Source of the DNA: Actinomadura sp. WMMA1423
Lineage (GTDB): Bacteria; Actinomycetota; Actinomycetes; Streptosporangiales; Streptosporangiaceae
Direction of reading: 5' to 3'
Assembly (NCBI RefSeq): GCF_006547145.1
Contig: NZ_CP041244.1
Coordinates: 7,316,001-7,380,000, forward strand
DNA: 64,000 nucleotides
The notes below the pieces were generated by a model that was given only the letters and a program-made list of their open reading frames with translations, was not told where the DNA came from and ran no database searches. Position 1 is the first letter of the stretch; every line of letters starts with the position of its first letter. Shown piece by piece: positions 1 to 7,860 of this stretch. Made by a program: the position numbers and the translations under genes.

Positions 1-818
1 CTCGCGACGTGCAGGTAGGTCGCGCCCGCCTCGGTCAGCGCCGTGAAGATCACCTCGGCGTCGTGGGCGCCACCGGGCCAGCGGTACCGGAAGTCGTTCA
101 CCTTGGTCTGTGAGAGCCGGACCCCGACGCACCAGTCCGGCCCCACCTCCGCGCGGATCGCCGCGACGACCTCCGCCGTCAGGCGCACCCGGTCGGCCAC
201 CGTCCCGCCGTAGGAGTCCTCGCGCAGGTTGGTGTAGTCGGTGAGGAACTGGTCCAGCAGGTAGCCGTTGGCCCCGTGGACCTCCACGCCGTCGAACCCG
301 GCGCGCCTGGCGTTCACGGCGGAGGCGACGAAACCGTCCACGGCCTCCCTGATATCGGCCGTGCTCATCTCCTTCGGCGCCGGCCAGGGGCCGTGCCCGC
401 CGTACTCGGGCATCCTGACACCCTGCGGCACCACCGCGGACGGCCCGGCGGTGCCGTCGCGGTAGGGGTTCCCCTGCGACAGCGCGCCCGCGTGCATCAG
501 CTGGGCGACGATGGTTCCCCCCGCCTCGTGCACCTCGGTGGTGGCCTCGCGCCAAGCGGTCACGTGCCGTTCCGACACCAGGCCCGGCTGGTTGAGGTAG
601 CCCTGGCTGTAGGCGGCGTCGGTGTAGACCCCCTCGGTGATGATCAGACCGAAGCCGCCGCGGGCGAACTCCGCGTAGTACTCGGCCATCTCGCGCGTCG
701 GCGTGCCGTCCGGCGCGGCCGACACCCGCGTCATCGGGGCCACCGCCATCCGGTTGGACGTCCGCAGCTCGCCCACGCGGCCCGGCTCGAGCGCCGGATG
801 CACGGTTGTGACGGTCAT
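1..818 (-). CDS. Old yellow enzyme family NADH:flavin oxidoreductase (3' end outside window)
   Basis: FMN-dependent ene-reductase of the old yellow enzyme family, a TIM barrel that reduces activated C=C bonds with NAD(P)H. About 272 residues are visible; the C-terminal part lies beyond base 1. The N-terminal MAPMTR-like stretch (AVAPMTRVSA) that contacts the flavin and the substrate-binding HGANGYLLDQFL motif (H181, N184) are both intact. The ATG at 818-816 is preceded by GAGAGG at a fitting distance. It follows the DUF1989 gene by 65 bases on the same strand, so the two may be cotranscribed. The natural substrate cannot be told from sequence. Confidence 0.9.
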   Translation of the reverse strand, partial: MTVTTVHPALEPGRVGELRTSNRMAVAPMTRVSAAPDGTPTREMAEYYAEFARGGFGLIITEGVYTDAAYSQGYLNQPGLVSERHVTAWREATTEVHEAGGTIVAQLMHAGALSQGNPYRDGTAGPSAVVPQGVRMPEYGGHGPWPAPKEMSTADIREAVDGFVASAVNARRAGFDGVEVHGANGYLLDQFLTDYTNLREDSYGGTVADRVRLTAEVVAAIRAEVGPDWCVGVRLSQTKVNDFRYRWPGGAHDAEVIFTALTEAGATYLHVA

Positions 819-883
819 CTCCGTTTTCCTCTCGTTCAGGTCGTGCACGGTCCGGTCGCGGCCCGGGTCCGGGCCGGTCCGGT

Positions 884-1540
884 TCACAGGACGTCGATGG
901 CCAGCGGGGTCGGGCCGTCGCCGTTGATGCCGTTCAGGTCCTGCGGGCACGCCGAAACGACGACCACGCAGTCCATGAGCGCCTCGAAGGTGACCGCGTC
1001 CCCCGCCCGGCTCTCGGCGGCCATCCACCGCAGCCGTCCGTCCTCCTCGACCGGGATCCGCATGAACACGTTGACCGGCTGCGGGGTGGCGGCGACGGCC
1101 GGCCTCGCCGCGGCCGGCCCCAGCCCCGCGAGCGCCGATTCCAGGTTCCGCGCGCACGAGGCGTGCCCGGGGACCCCGAGCGCCTCGTACCGCGCCGGGT
1201 CGCAGGCGGCGATCAGCATGTCGTGCGACCCCGGCGAGGTGTCGTCCACCAGGGCCAGGATCGGCCTCCGGCGGTCGGTGACGAACGCCTCGCCCACCAG
1301 GGGGAAGAGCCGGCTCGTCACGCTCCGGGTGTGCGCGGCGCTCAGATGCTCGTGCGGATCGAGCGCGGAGAACGCGAACAGGTCGCCGACCTGCCCGCCC
1401 TCCACGTCCACCACCCGCACGCGCCGCCCGGCGCCCACCCGTACCGCCCGGCCTTCTCCCGCGGGCACCATCGTCCGTCCCATCGTCACCATGCCGGCAA
1501 GCACACCATCGGCCGGAGCGTCCGAGCCATGGAGCTTCAT
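884..1540 (-). CDS. DUF1989 / urea carboxylase-associated family protein
   Basis: 218-residue protein of the DUF1989 family, whose members are often encoded with urea carboxylase and urea or guanidine utilisation genes. The conserved features seen are the VRVVDVEGGQVGDLFAF block, the AHTRSVTS segment, the CARNLESAL region with Cys and Asn, and the PVNVFMRIP strand near the C terminus. The biochemical activity of this family is poorly defined, so only family membership is claimed. No good ribosome binding site precedes the ATG at 1540; Met17 or Met20 are possible alternative starts. The urease operon lies 8 kb away, a loose thematic link only. Confidence 0.85.
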   Translation of the reverse strand: MKLHGSDAPADGVLAGMVTMGRTMVPAGEGRAVRVGAGRRVRVVDVEGGQVGDLFAFSALDPHEHLSAAHTRSVTSRLFPLVGEAFVTDRRRPILALVDDTSPGSHDMLIAACDPARYEALGVPGHASCARNLESALAGLGPAAARPAVAATPQPVNVFMRIPVEEDGRLRWMAAESRAGDAVTFEALMDCVVVVSACPQDLNGINGDGPTPLAIDVL

Positions 1541-1884
1541 CTAGGCTTGAGGAGAGAGAGTGGCTTTTCATCCATCATCTGTCGCGCGGAGCAGGCCCGA
1601 GTGCAGCCCTCGCGGCCGAGGGCCCGGCGACCGCACGGGCCGGATGGGCCACGACGCCGTGTGCACGCTCCGTCACCGCCGAAAGTCCGGCGAACCGGGG
1701 TTACTGGTGAGTCGGCTCCTGGTACGCGATCCGCCCGCCGGGCGCCGCCACCGGCCGGAGCCATTTCGGGCCGACCGCCGATGATCATGGTGGTAAGTCC
1801 GTTTCTCTCTGCTATGGGCGGTACTCTTCCCGCAGCGCACTTGCGTGCTGAAGAGGCCCGGCGGTCAGAGAGGGAGCACGGCTT
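1541..1884. other. Intergenic region between divergent genes
   Basis: No convincing gene. It must hold the promoters of the DUF1989 gene (leftward) and the Rsb operon (rightward). A GTTT at 1801 followed 16 bases later by GGTAC at 1820-1824 loosely resembles a SigB-type stress promoter, which would make sense ahead of an rsb module, but the match is too weak to call. Confidence 0.4.
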
Positions 1885-2718
1885 TTGAGCAAGGGAACAG
1901 GCGATGCGCATCTTCCGGAGCTGCTGCGCTCCCGGCGGGATGTCGTCCTTGACCGGTGGGTCGGGCTGGCCGTCGCGGGCGTGCGCGGCCGGATCACGGA
2001 GAGTGAGCTCAGGACCGAGCTCTCCGAGCTGTACGGGCTGATCGAGAGGTCGGCCGGCGGCGAGGGCGAGGCGGCCGGCGAGCTCCGGGCCGTGCTCACG
2101 GAGATCTCGCGCAGCCGGGCCCGGCAGGGGTTCAGCCCCACCGAGACCGCGGTGAGCGTGTTCGCGCTCAAGCAGGCGGTCCTGGAGCAGGTCGGCGCAG
2201 TCGGCGACGTGGCCGCCTACAGCGAGTTCGCGGCGTTCTCGTCGGAGATCGACGATCTGGGCCTGGTGACCTTCGAGACCTACGCCGCCGCGCGCGAGCA
2301 GGTCATCGCCGACCAGATGGAGCAGCTGCTGGAGCTGTCCACCCCGGTCGTGAAGCTGTGGGAGGGCATCCTCGGCGTGCCCCTGGTGGGCACGCTCGAC
2401 TCGGCGCGCACCCAGGTGGTCATGGAGACCCTGCTCGAGCGCCTGGTGGAGACCGGCTCGCAGTTCGCGGTGATCGACATCACCGGGGTTCCGGCGGTGG
2501 ACACCGAGGTGGCCCAGCACCTGCTGAAGACGGTCATGGCCGCCCGGCTGATGGGCACCGAATGCGTGATCTCCGGCATCAGACCGCAGATCGCCCAGAC
2601 CATCGTGGCGCTCGGGATCGAGTTCGGCGACATCCCGACGAAGGCGTCGCTGGCCGACGCCCTGGCGTGGGCGCTGGAGCGCAGCGGGGCCCGGGTCGTC
2701 GACGGGGCGGGTGCCTGA
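1885..2718 (+). CDS. RsbR-like stressosome/partner-switch scaffold (RsbRD N-terminal + STAS)
   Basis: 277 residues: an alpha-helical RsbRD-type N-terminal sensor region (about 1-150) and a C-terminal STAS domain (about 158-270). In the STAS domain the DITGVPAVDT stretch places Thr207 where RsbR paralogues carry the RsbT-phosphorylated threonine. In the family it scaffolds RsbS and sequesters RsbT until stress. The TTG start is chosen because AGGGAG lies 8 bases upstream and no ATG fits. Its stop overlaps the ATG of the next gene by one base, so the six genes 1885-7860 are probably one transcript. Confidence 0.88.
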   Translation: MSKGTGDAHLPELLRSRRDVVLDRWVGLAVAGVRGRITESELRTELSELYGLIERSAGGEGEAAGELRAVLTEISRSRARQGFSPTETAVSVFALKQAVLEQVGAVGDVAAYSEFAAFSSEIDDLGLVTFETYAAAREQVIADQMEQLLELSTPVVKLWEGILGVPLVGTLDSARTQVVMETLLERLVETGSQFAVIDITGVPAVDTEVAQHLLKTVMAARLMGTECVISGIRPQIAQTIVALGIEFGDIPTKASLADALAWALERSGARVVDGAGA

Positions 2719-3104
2719 TGGAGCGGGTGCCGATTCTCAAGATCGGTGACGTCCTGCTGGTGTCGATCCAGATCGACCTGCAGGACCAGAGCGTCCTGAC
2801 GCTCCAGGAGGACCTGGCGGACCGCATCGTCAAGACGGGCGCCCGCGGAGTGATCATCGACATCACCGCGGTGGACATCGTCGACTCCTTCATCGGCAGG
2901 ATGTTCGCCACCATCGCCTCGATGTCGCGGCTGATGGACGCGGAGACGGTCGTGGTGGGCATGCGGCCCGCCGTGGCGATCACCCTGGTCGAGCTGGGGC
3001 AGTCGCTCGGCGGCGTGCGCACCGCCCTGGACCTGGAGAAGGGCATGCGGCTGCTCGGTGCGCCGCTGCCGTCCGTCGGCTCGGGCACCGTGGGCAGCCC
3101 GTGA
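2718..3104 (+). CDS. rsbS: RsbS-like single STAS-domain antagonist
   Basis: 128-residue stand-alone STAS protein. The phosphoacceptor loop reads DITAVDIVDS with Ser57 in the position of the RsbS serine phosphorylated by RsbT. In the characterised systems unphosphorylated RsbS binds RsbT and phosphorylation releases it to activate the downstream phosphatase. It starts on the last base of the upstream stop codon (TGATG) and its own stop overlaps the GTG of rsbT (GTGA), a tightly coupled arrangement. Confidence 0.9.
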   Translation: MERVPILKIGDVLLVSIQIDLQDQSVLTLQEDLADRIVKTGARGVIIDITAVDIVDSFIGRMFATIASMSRLMDAETVVVGMRPAVAITLVELGQSLGGVRTALDLEKGMRLLGAPLPSVGSGTVGSP

Positions 3105-3511
3105 CCAGTCCGGCGGGCGATTCGCTTCCCATCGCCTCCAACGACGACGTGGTCCGGGTGCGGCAGCTGGTGCGGGCCGCCGCCGCGTCGGCCGGGATGT
3201 CGCTGGTCGACCAGACCAAGATCGTCACGGCGGCGAGCGAGCTGGCCCGCAACACCTTCGTGCACGGCGGAGGCGGCATGGCGCGTGTGGAGTCCGTCGT
3301 CAACGCGCGGGGCCGCGCGGGCGTCCGGCTGGTGTTCAGCGACGAGGGCGGAGGAATTCCCGACATCGCGCAGGCGCTGACAGAGGGATGGACGAGTGGG
3401 GGCGGCCTCGGCCTGGGGCTGCCGGGCGCGCGGCGCCTGGCCGACGAGTTCGAGCTGGAGACCGAGGTAGGGAAGGGCACCACGGTGACGGTGACCAAGT
3501 GGATCCGCTGA
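3101..3511 (+). CDS. rsbT: RsbT-like serine/threonine kinase switch protein (GHKL ATPase)
   Basis: 136-residue GHKL-fold kinase. The N box SELARN (Asn51) and the G1 box DEGGGIPD near residues 80-90 are intact, as is the G2 glycine cluster GGGLGLGLPG near 105-114, so ATP binding is expected. In the family it phosphorylates the RsbR and RsbS STAS domains and, once released, switches on a PP2C phosphatase. It overlaps rsbS by four bases (GTGA). Confidence 0.9.
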   Translation: MTSPAGDSLPIASNDDVVRVRQLVRAAAASAGMSLVDQTKIVTAASELARNTFVHGGGGMARVESVVNARGRAGVRLVFSDEGGGIPDIAQALTEGWTSGGGLGLGLPGARRLADEFELETEVGKGTTVTVTKWIR

Positions 3512-3525
3512 CCGGCACCGGATGG

Positions 3526-4554
3526 ATGACCAGCCCGCCATCCGATGACGCGGTGTGGCTGCGCGCCGAGGAGCCCAGTGCGGCGGCCGGCGCGCGGCGC
3601 CAGGCCGTCCGCATGGCCGAACGGCTCGGCTTCGCCGGGGAGCGCCTCGGCCAGATCCAGCTCGCGGTGACCGAGGCGGCCACCAACCTCTCCAAGCACG
3701 CGGTGCGGGGAGAGATCCTGGTGCGAATCGTCCGGACGGGCGAGGAGGCCGTGCTGGAGGTCGTGTGCGTGGACCACGGGCCCGGCATGACCGACGTCCG
3801 CGCGTCCCGGCTGGACGGCCACTCCACGTCCGGCACGCTCGGCCTGGGGCTCGGCTCGATCGAGCGGCTCGCCGACCGTACCGGCATGCACTCGCGACCG
3901 GGCGCCGGGACCGTGCTGTACGCCGGGTTCTCGCGGTCAGGCGACCGGGGCGCCGTCCCGGTGCCGGGACCGCCGTTCGCCGGCCTTAACCGGCCGATCG
4001 ACGGCGAGGAGGAGTGCGGCGACGCCTACGCCGCGCGGGTGGACGGCGGGACCGTCTACGCGATGGTCTGCGACGGCCTTGGGCACGGGCCGATGGCGGC
4101 GCGCGCCGCCCAGGAGGCCGTCCGTGCGATCCGCGAGGCCGTGCTGCCGGCGCGCCCCATCGACCTGCTGCGGCAGGTGCACCAGCGCCTCGGCGCGACC
4201 CGCGGCGGCGCGGTCGCGGTGGCGTCGGTGGACCGGGCGGCGGACACGGTGCGGTACGCGGGCCTCGGCAACGTCGCCGGATGGATCGTCGGCCCGGAAC
4301 GCCGGCACGGCATGATCTCGGTGCCGGGCATCGCCGGCGCGAAGACCAGGACGCTGCGCGAGCACTCCTACACCCTGCCGCCGGACGCGGCGGTGGTGAT
4401 GCACTCCGACGGGCTGACCGACAAGTGGGACGCCGCAGCCCTGCCCGCGCCCTCCCGCGGCCCGCTGCTGATCGCCGCGGACCTGCTGCGGTCCGCCGGG
4501 GTGCGGCACGACGACCGCTGCGTCCTCGCCGTGACGGCCCCCGGGCGGAGGTGA
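3526..4554 (+). CDS. GHKL anti-sigma-type kinase fused to RsbX-like PP2C (SpoIIE) phosphatase
   Basis: 342 residues joining two activities that are often separate. Residues 1-140 are a second GHKL ATPase domain (EAATNLSKH with Asn54, DHGPGMTD near 82-89, GTLGLGLGS). Residues 150-340 are a PP2C/SpoIIE domain with the metal-binding GDAY and CDGLGHG (about 181-187) and a distal HSDGLTDKW motif. RsbX in Bacillus resets the switch by dephosphorylating RsbR and RsbS, and this fusion is the best local candidate for that role. The start is ATG 3526; an in-frame GTG at 3499 would overlap rsbT by 13 bases and cannot be excluded. Confidence 0.85.
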   Translation: MTSPPSDDAVWLRAEEPSAAAGARRQAVRMAERLGFAGERLGQIQLAVTEAATNLSKHAVRGEILVRIVRTGEEAVLEVVCVDHGPGMTDVRASRLDGHSTSGTLGLGLGSIERLADRTGMHSRPGAGTVLYAGFSRSGDRGAVPVPGPPFAGLNRPIDGEEECGDAYAARVDGGTVYAMVCDGLGHGPMAARAAQEAVRAIREAVLPARPIDLLRQVHQRLGATRGGAVAVASVDRAADTVRYAGLGNVAGWIVGPERRHGMISVPGIAGAKTRTLREHSYTLPPDAAVVMHSDGLTDKWDAAALPAPSRGPLLIAADLLRSAGVRHDDRCVLAVTAPGRR

Positions 4555-4558
4555 GCCT

Positions 4559-6283
4559 ATGGCGGAGGAACTGCTGCGTTTGCGGGTGGCCGACGACGAG
4601 GGCGTCTTCGCCCTCCGGCAGGCAGGCCGGCAGGTCGCCGCGGCGGTCCGGCTGGACTTCCAGGACCAGGTCCGGGTCGCCACCGCGCTCAGCGAGATCG
4701 GCCGGGAGCTCGTGACCCACTCGGGCACGGTCTCGGTCGTCTTCTGCCTGGACCGGCGGCCGGTGCCGCGGCTGCTGATCGAGATCGAGTACGCGCCCGC
4801 TCCCGGGGCCGTCCGTCCCAAGGAGGGCGACGCCGCGGCCGCGCGCCTCCTGGACCTGGTGGAGGAGTCGGGGACGGGGACGCGGCGGGTCGTCCGGCTC
4901 GCCAAGGGCCTGCCCGCGGACGCCTCCGCGGTGTCCGGCCCGACGCTGGCCGACCTCCGGGCGCGGCTGGGCCGCCTGCAACCCGCCACCGCCCTGGAAG
5001 AGCTCCGGACCCAGAACGCCGAACTGCTGCGGGCACTTGAGGACGTGCGGCGGCAGAGCGAGGAACTCCGTTCGCTCAACAGCGAGCTGGAGGAGACGAA
5101 CCAGGGCGTGATGGCCCTCTACAACGAGCTGTCCACCGAGCTTGAGGAGACCAACCGGGGTGTGGTGGCCCTGTACGCCGAGCTGGAGGAGAAGTCCGAG
5201 CAGCTCCGCGACGCGGGCGAGGCCAAGAACCGCTTCTGGGCCAACATCAGCCACGAGCTGCGCACCCCCGTCAACGGGGTCATCGGCCTCACCCGGCTGC
5301 TCCTCGACCCCGCCGCCGAGCCCCTCACCGAGGAGCAGCGGCACCAGGTCTCGCTGATCGCCGGTGCGAGCGAGACCCTGCTTTCGCTGGTGAGCGAGCT
5401 GCTGGACATGGCCAAGGCCGAGCAGGGCAGGCTCGCGCCGCGCCGCAGCTTCGTCGAGGTGTCCTCGGTGCTGCGGCAGCTGGCCGACCTGATGACGCCC
5501 ATGGCCGCCCAGGCCGGGGTGCGGCTCGAGGTGGACGCCGCCGAGGCCGGGGCCCTCACCATGGTCACCGACGAGGTCATGCTGACCCGCATCCTGCGCA
5601 ACCTGGTGGCCAACGGGCTCAAGTTCACCGACGAGGGCGAGGTGCGCCTGACGACGCGGCGCGCCCCCGAGCACCTGGAGTTCGTCGTCGCCGACACCGG
5701 CGTGGGGATCCCGCCCGGCGAGCAGGAGCGCGTCTTCGAGGAGTTCTATCAGGTGCCCGGCGGCAAGCCCGGCGGGACGGGCCTCGGGCTGACCTACTCC
5801 CGCCGGCTCGCCCAGGCGCTCGGCGGCGACCTGACGCTGGAGAGCGAGGTGGGCGCGGGCACGACGGTGACCCTGCGCCTCCCCCCGTACCAGAGCCTGG
5901 CCGAACTCGGCCTCTCCCACGTCCTGATCGCCGACGGGGACGACGCCACGCGCCAGGTGCTGCGCGACATGCTGGGCGGCACCGCCGACCGCGTCAGCGA
6001 GGCCGCCGACCCGGGGGCCGTCCGCGACCTGGCCGCCTCCCCCGAGCCGCCCGACCTGATCGTGCTCGGCCCCGACATCTCCAGCGCCGACGCGGTCGGC
6101 GGGCAGGCCGAGCCGCCCCCCGCGACGGCCGTCGTGCTGGTCGCCTCCTCGGACGCGGCCTTCTCGGACGCGGCGCGGCCCGCGCGCGTCGACGCCGTCC
6201 TCGACCAGGCCCAGCTCGCCCCGGTCATGCTCGCCGACGCGGTGGCGCGGGCCCGAACCCGACGAACGGCCCGAACGCCATGA
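4559..6283 (+). CDS. Histidine kinase with degenerate N-terminal ATPase domain, coiled coil and pseudo-receiver
   Basis: 574 residues and no membrane segment, so cytosolic. Residues 1-130 look like a degenerate RsbT-type fold. A long heptad-rich coiled coil follows (about 145-225, with the repeated LEETN-G-VALY element). HisKA comes next, with the phosphoacceptor His232 in SHELRTPVNG, then a complete HATPase domain (N box near 356, GTGLGLTYS). The last 110 residues resemble a receiver, but the expected phospho-Asp is replaced (LIVLGPDIS), so it is probably a pseudo-receiver. GGAGG lies 7 bases before the ATG. It overlaps the next gene by ATGA and probably phosphorylates its receiver. Confidence 0.87.
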   Translation: MAEELLRLRVADDEGVFALRQAGRQVAAAVRLDFQDQVRVATALSEIGRELVTHSGTVSVVFCLDRRPVPRLLIEIEYAPAPGAVRPKEGDAAAARLLDLVEESGTGTRRVVRLAKGLPADASAVSGPTLADLRARLGRLQPATALEELRTQNAELLRALEDVRRQSEELRSLNSELEETNQGVMALYNELSTELEETNRGVVALYAELEEKSEQLRDAGEAKNRFWANISHELRTPVNGVIGLTRLLLDPAAEPLTEEQRHQVSLIAGASETLLSLVSELLDMAKAEQGRLAPRRSFVEVSSVLRQLADLMTPMAAQAGVRLEVDAAEAGALTMVTDEVMLTRILRNLVANGLKFTDEGEVRLTTRRAPEHLEFVVADTGVGIPPGEQERVFEEFYQVPGGKPGGTGLGLTYSRRLAQALGGDLTLESEVGAGTTVTLRLPPYQSLAELGLSHVLIADGDDATRQVLRDMLGGTADRVSEAADPGAVRDLAASPEPPDLIVLGPDISSADAVGGQAEPPPATAVVLVASSDAAFSDAARPARVDAVLDQAQLAPVMLADAVARARTRRTARTP

Positions 6284-7860
6284 CCGACGCGATACCGACC
6301 GCGACCACCCTGGTCGTCGACGACAACGAGACCAAGCGCTACATCATCGGCAGCTGGCTGCGCCGGGCCGGCCACACCGTCGTGGAGGCCGCGTCCGCCG
6401 CCCAGTGCTGGGAACGGCTGGCCGAGCACGAGGTCGACCTGGTCGTCCTGGACGTCCGGCTGCCCGACGCCAACGGCATGGAGGTCTGCGAGCAGATCAA
6501 GGCCGCCCCCGCCACGGCCTCGCTGCCCGTCGTGCACATCTCCGCCACGGCCGTCGACACCAACGACCGCACCAGCGGGCTGCGGCGCGGCGCCGACGCC
6601 TACATGACCGACCCCATCGACCCGGGCGAGTTCATCGCCACGGCCGAGGCCGTCCTGCGCTACTACCAGGCCCGGCGCCGCGCCGAGCGGATCGCCGAGC
6701 GGATGGCGGCCTTCACCCGCACCTCGCTGGCCATCAACGCCGCCCAGAGCTTCGACGGGCTCGCGTCGGTGGCGGTGCGCGGCGCCTTCGACATCTTCGG
6801 GGTGCCCGCGGCCGTGTTCGTCCACCCTCCGGACGGCCAGGTGAGGAGGAGCGTCCACCTGGGCGGCGACTCGTGGAACCGGCCCTGCCCTCCCGAGGTG
6901 CCGGCACGGCTCGCCGCGCTGGCCGGCCTCGGCGACGACACCGGCACCCGCATCGTCAGCGTGCCGGAGGAGCAGTGGCGGGAGATGCTGCCCGACAGCG
7001 CCTCCACGGGCGACGTCCTCCTCGTCACCTCGCGGGTCAAGCGCGACCGCCCTCCGATCGGGGTGGCGATCGAGGCCCGCGGCGCGGCCGACGAGGACTC
7101 CGTCCAGCTCCTGCGGCAGCTGGGGCAGGCGGTGGTCCTCGCGATGGAGGCGCTGCGCTCCTACACCGAGGAGCACCTGATCTCGCTGACGCTCCAGCGC
7201 AGCCTGCTGCCCGCCGTCCACCCGGCCATGCCGGGCTGGGCGTTCAGCGTCCGCTACGAGCCGGCCAGCGACCAGGCCGAGGTCGGCGGTGACTTCTACG
7301 AGGTCATCCACCGGGACGAGGACGTCCTGGTCGCGATCGGCGACGTCCAGGGGCACTCCCTGCACGCCGCGACCGTCATGGCCGAACTGCGGCACGCGAT
7401 GCGCGCCTTCGCCGCGGAGGGCCATGGCATCACCGACATCCTGCGGCTGCTCAACAACGTGATGCAGCGCTACCACGACGACCAGACGGCCACCATGTGC
7501 CTGATGTCGCTGGACCCGCGGACGGGACGGCTCCAGGTCGCCAACGCGGGACACCTCCCGCCCCTCCACATCGCCGGCGGGCAGGCCGAGTACGGATCCC
7601 GGGGCGGACTGCTGCTCGGCTTCCCCGCCGAGCGGCTCGGCCTGGAGGAGACGAGCGTCCCCCCGGGCGGGACCGTCGTCCTCATCACCGACGGGCTCAT
7701 CGAGGACCGCAACGTCGCCCTGGCCGCCAACCTCGAACGACTCAAGGCCATCGCCACGGACGTGGACGACGACCTGGAGGCCTACAGCGACCGCATCATC
7801 GCCGAGTTCGGGCACCGCGAGGACGACGTCGCCCTCATCATCCTGCGCCGCGACCCCTGA
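6280..7860 (+). CDS. Response regulator: receiver + GAF-like + PP2C (RsbU/SpoIIE) phosphatase
   Basis: 526 residues. An N-terminal receiver (1-125) carries Asp14/15 and phosphoacceptor Asp58 in VVLDVRLP. A GAF-like domain follows (about 150-290) and a C-terminal PP2C domain (about 300-525) with EVGGDFYE, GDVQGHS and ITDGLIEDR, the metal-binding set. The family output is dephosphorylation of a phosphorylated anti-anti-sigma factor, so this is the likely end point of the cascade. The usual receiver lysine after the GADAY motif is replaced (YMTDPIDP), which may change how phosphorylation is read. No sigma factor or anti-sigma pair is in this window, so its target is elsewhere. Confidence 0.9.
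   Translation: MTDAIPTATTLVVDDNETKRYIIGSWLRRAGHTVVEAASAAQCWERLAEHEVDLVVLDVRLPDANGMEVCEQIKAAPATASLPVVHISATAVDTNDRTSGLRRGADAYMTDPIDPGEFIATAEAVLRYYQARRRAERIAERMAAFTRTSLAINAAQSFDGLASVAVRGAFDIFGVPAAVFVHPPDGQVRRSVHLGGDSWNRPCPPEVPARLAALAGLGDDTGTRIVSVPEEQWREMLPDSASTGDVLLVTSRVKRDRPPIGVAIEARGAADEDSVQLLRQLGQAVVLAMEALRSYTEEHLISLTLQRSLLPAVHPAMPGWAFSVRYEPASDQAEVGGDFYEVIHRDEDVLVAIGDVQGHSLHAATVMAELRHAMRAFAAEGHGITDILRLLNNVMQRYHDDQTATMCLMSLDPRTGRLQVANAGHLPPLHIAGGQAEYGSRGGLLLGFPAERLGLEETSVPPGGTVVLITDGLIEDRNVALAANLERLKAIATDVDDDLEAYSDRIIAEFGHREDDVALIILRRDP

Noticed and set aside
1801-1824. SigB-type promoter GTTT-N15-GGTAC before the Rsb operon
   Set aside because: The -10 half lacks the GGGTA core; too weak to list as a promoter.
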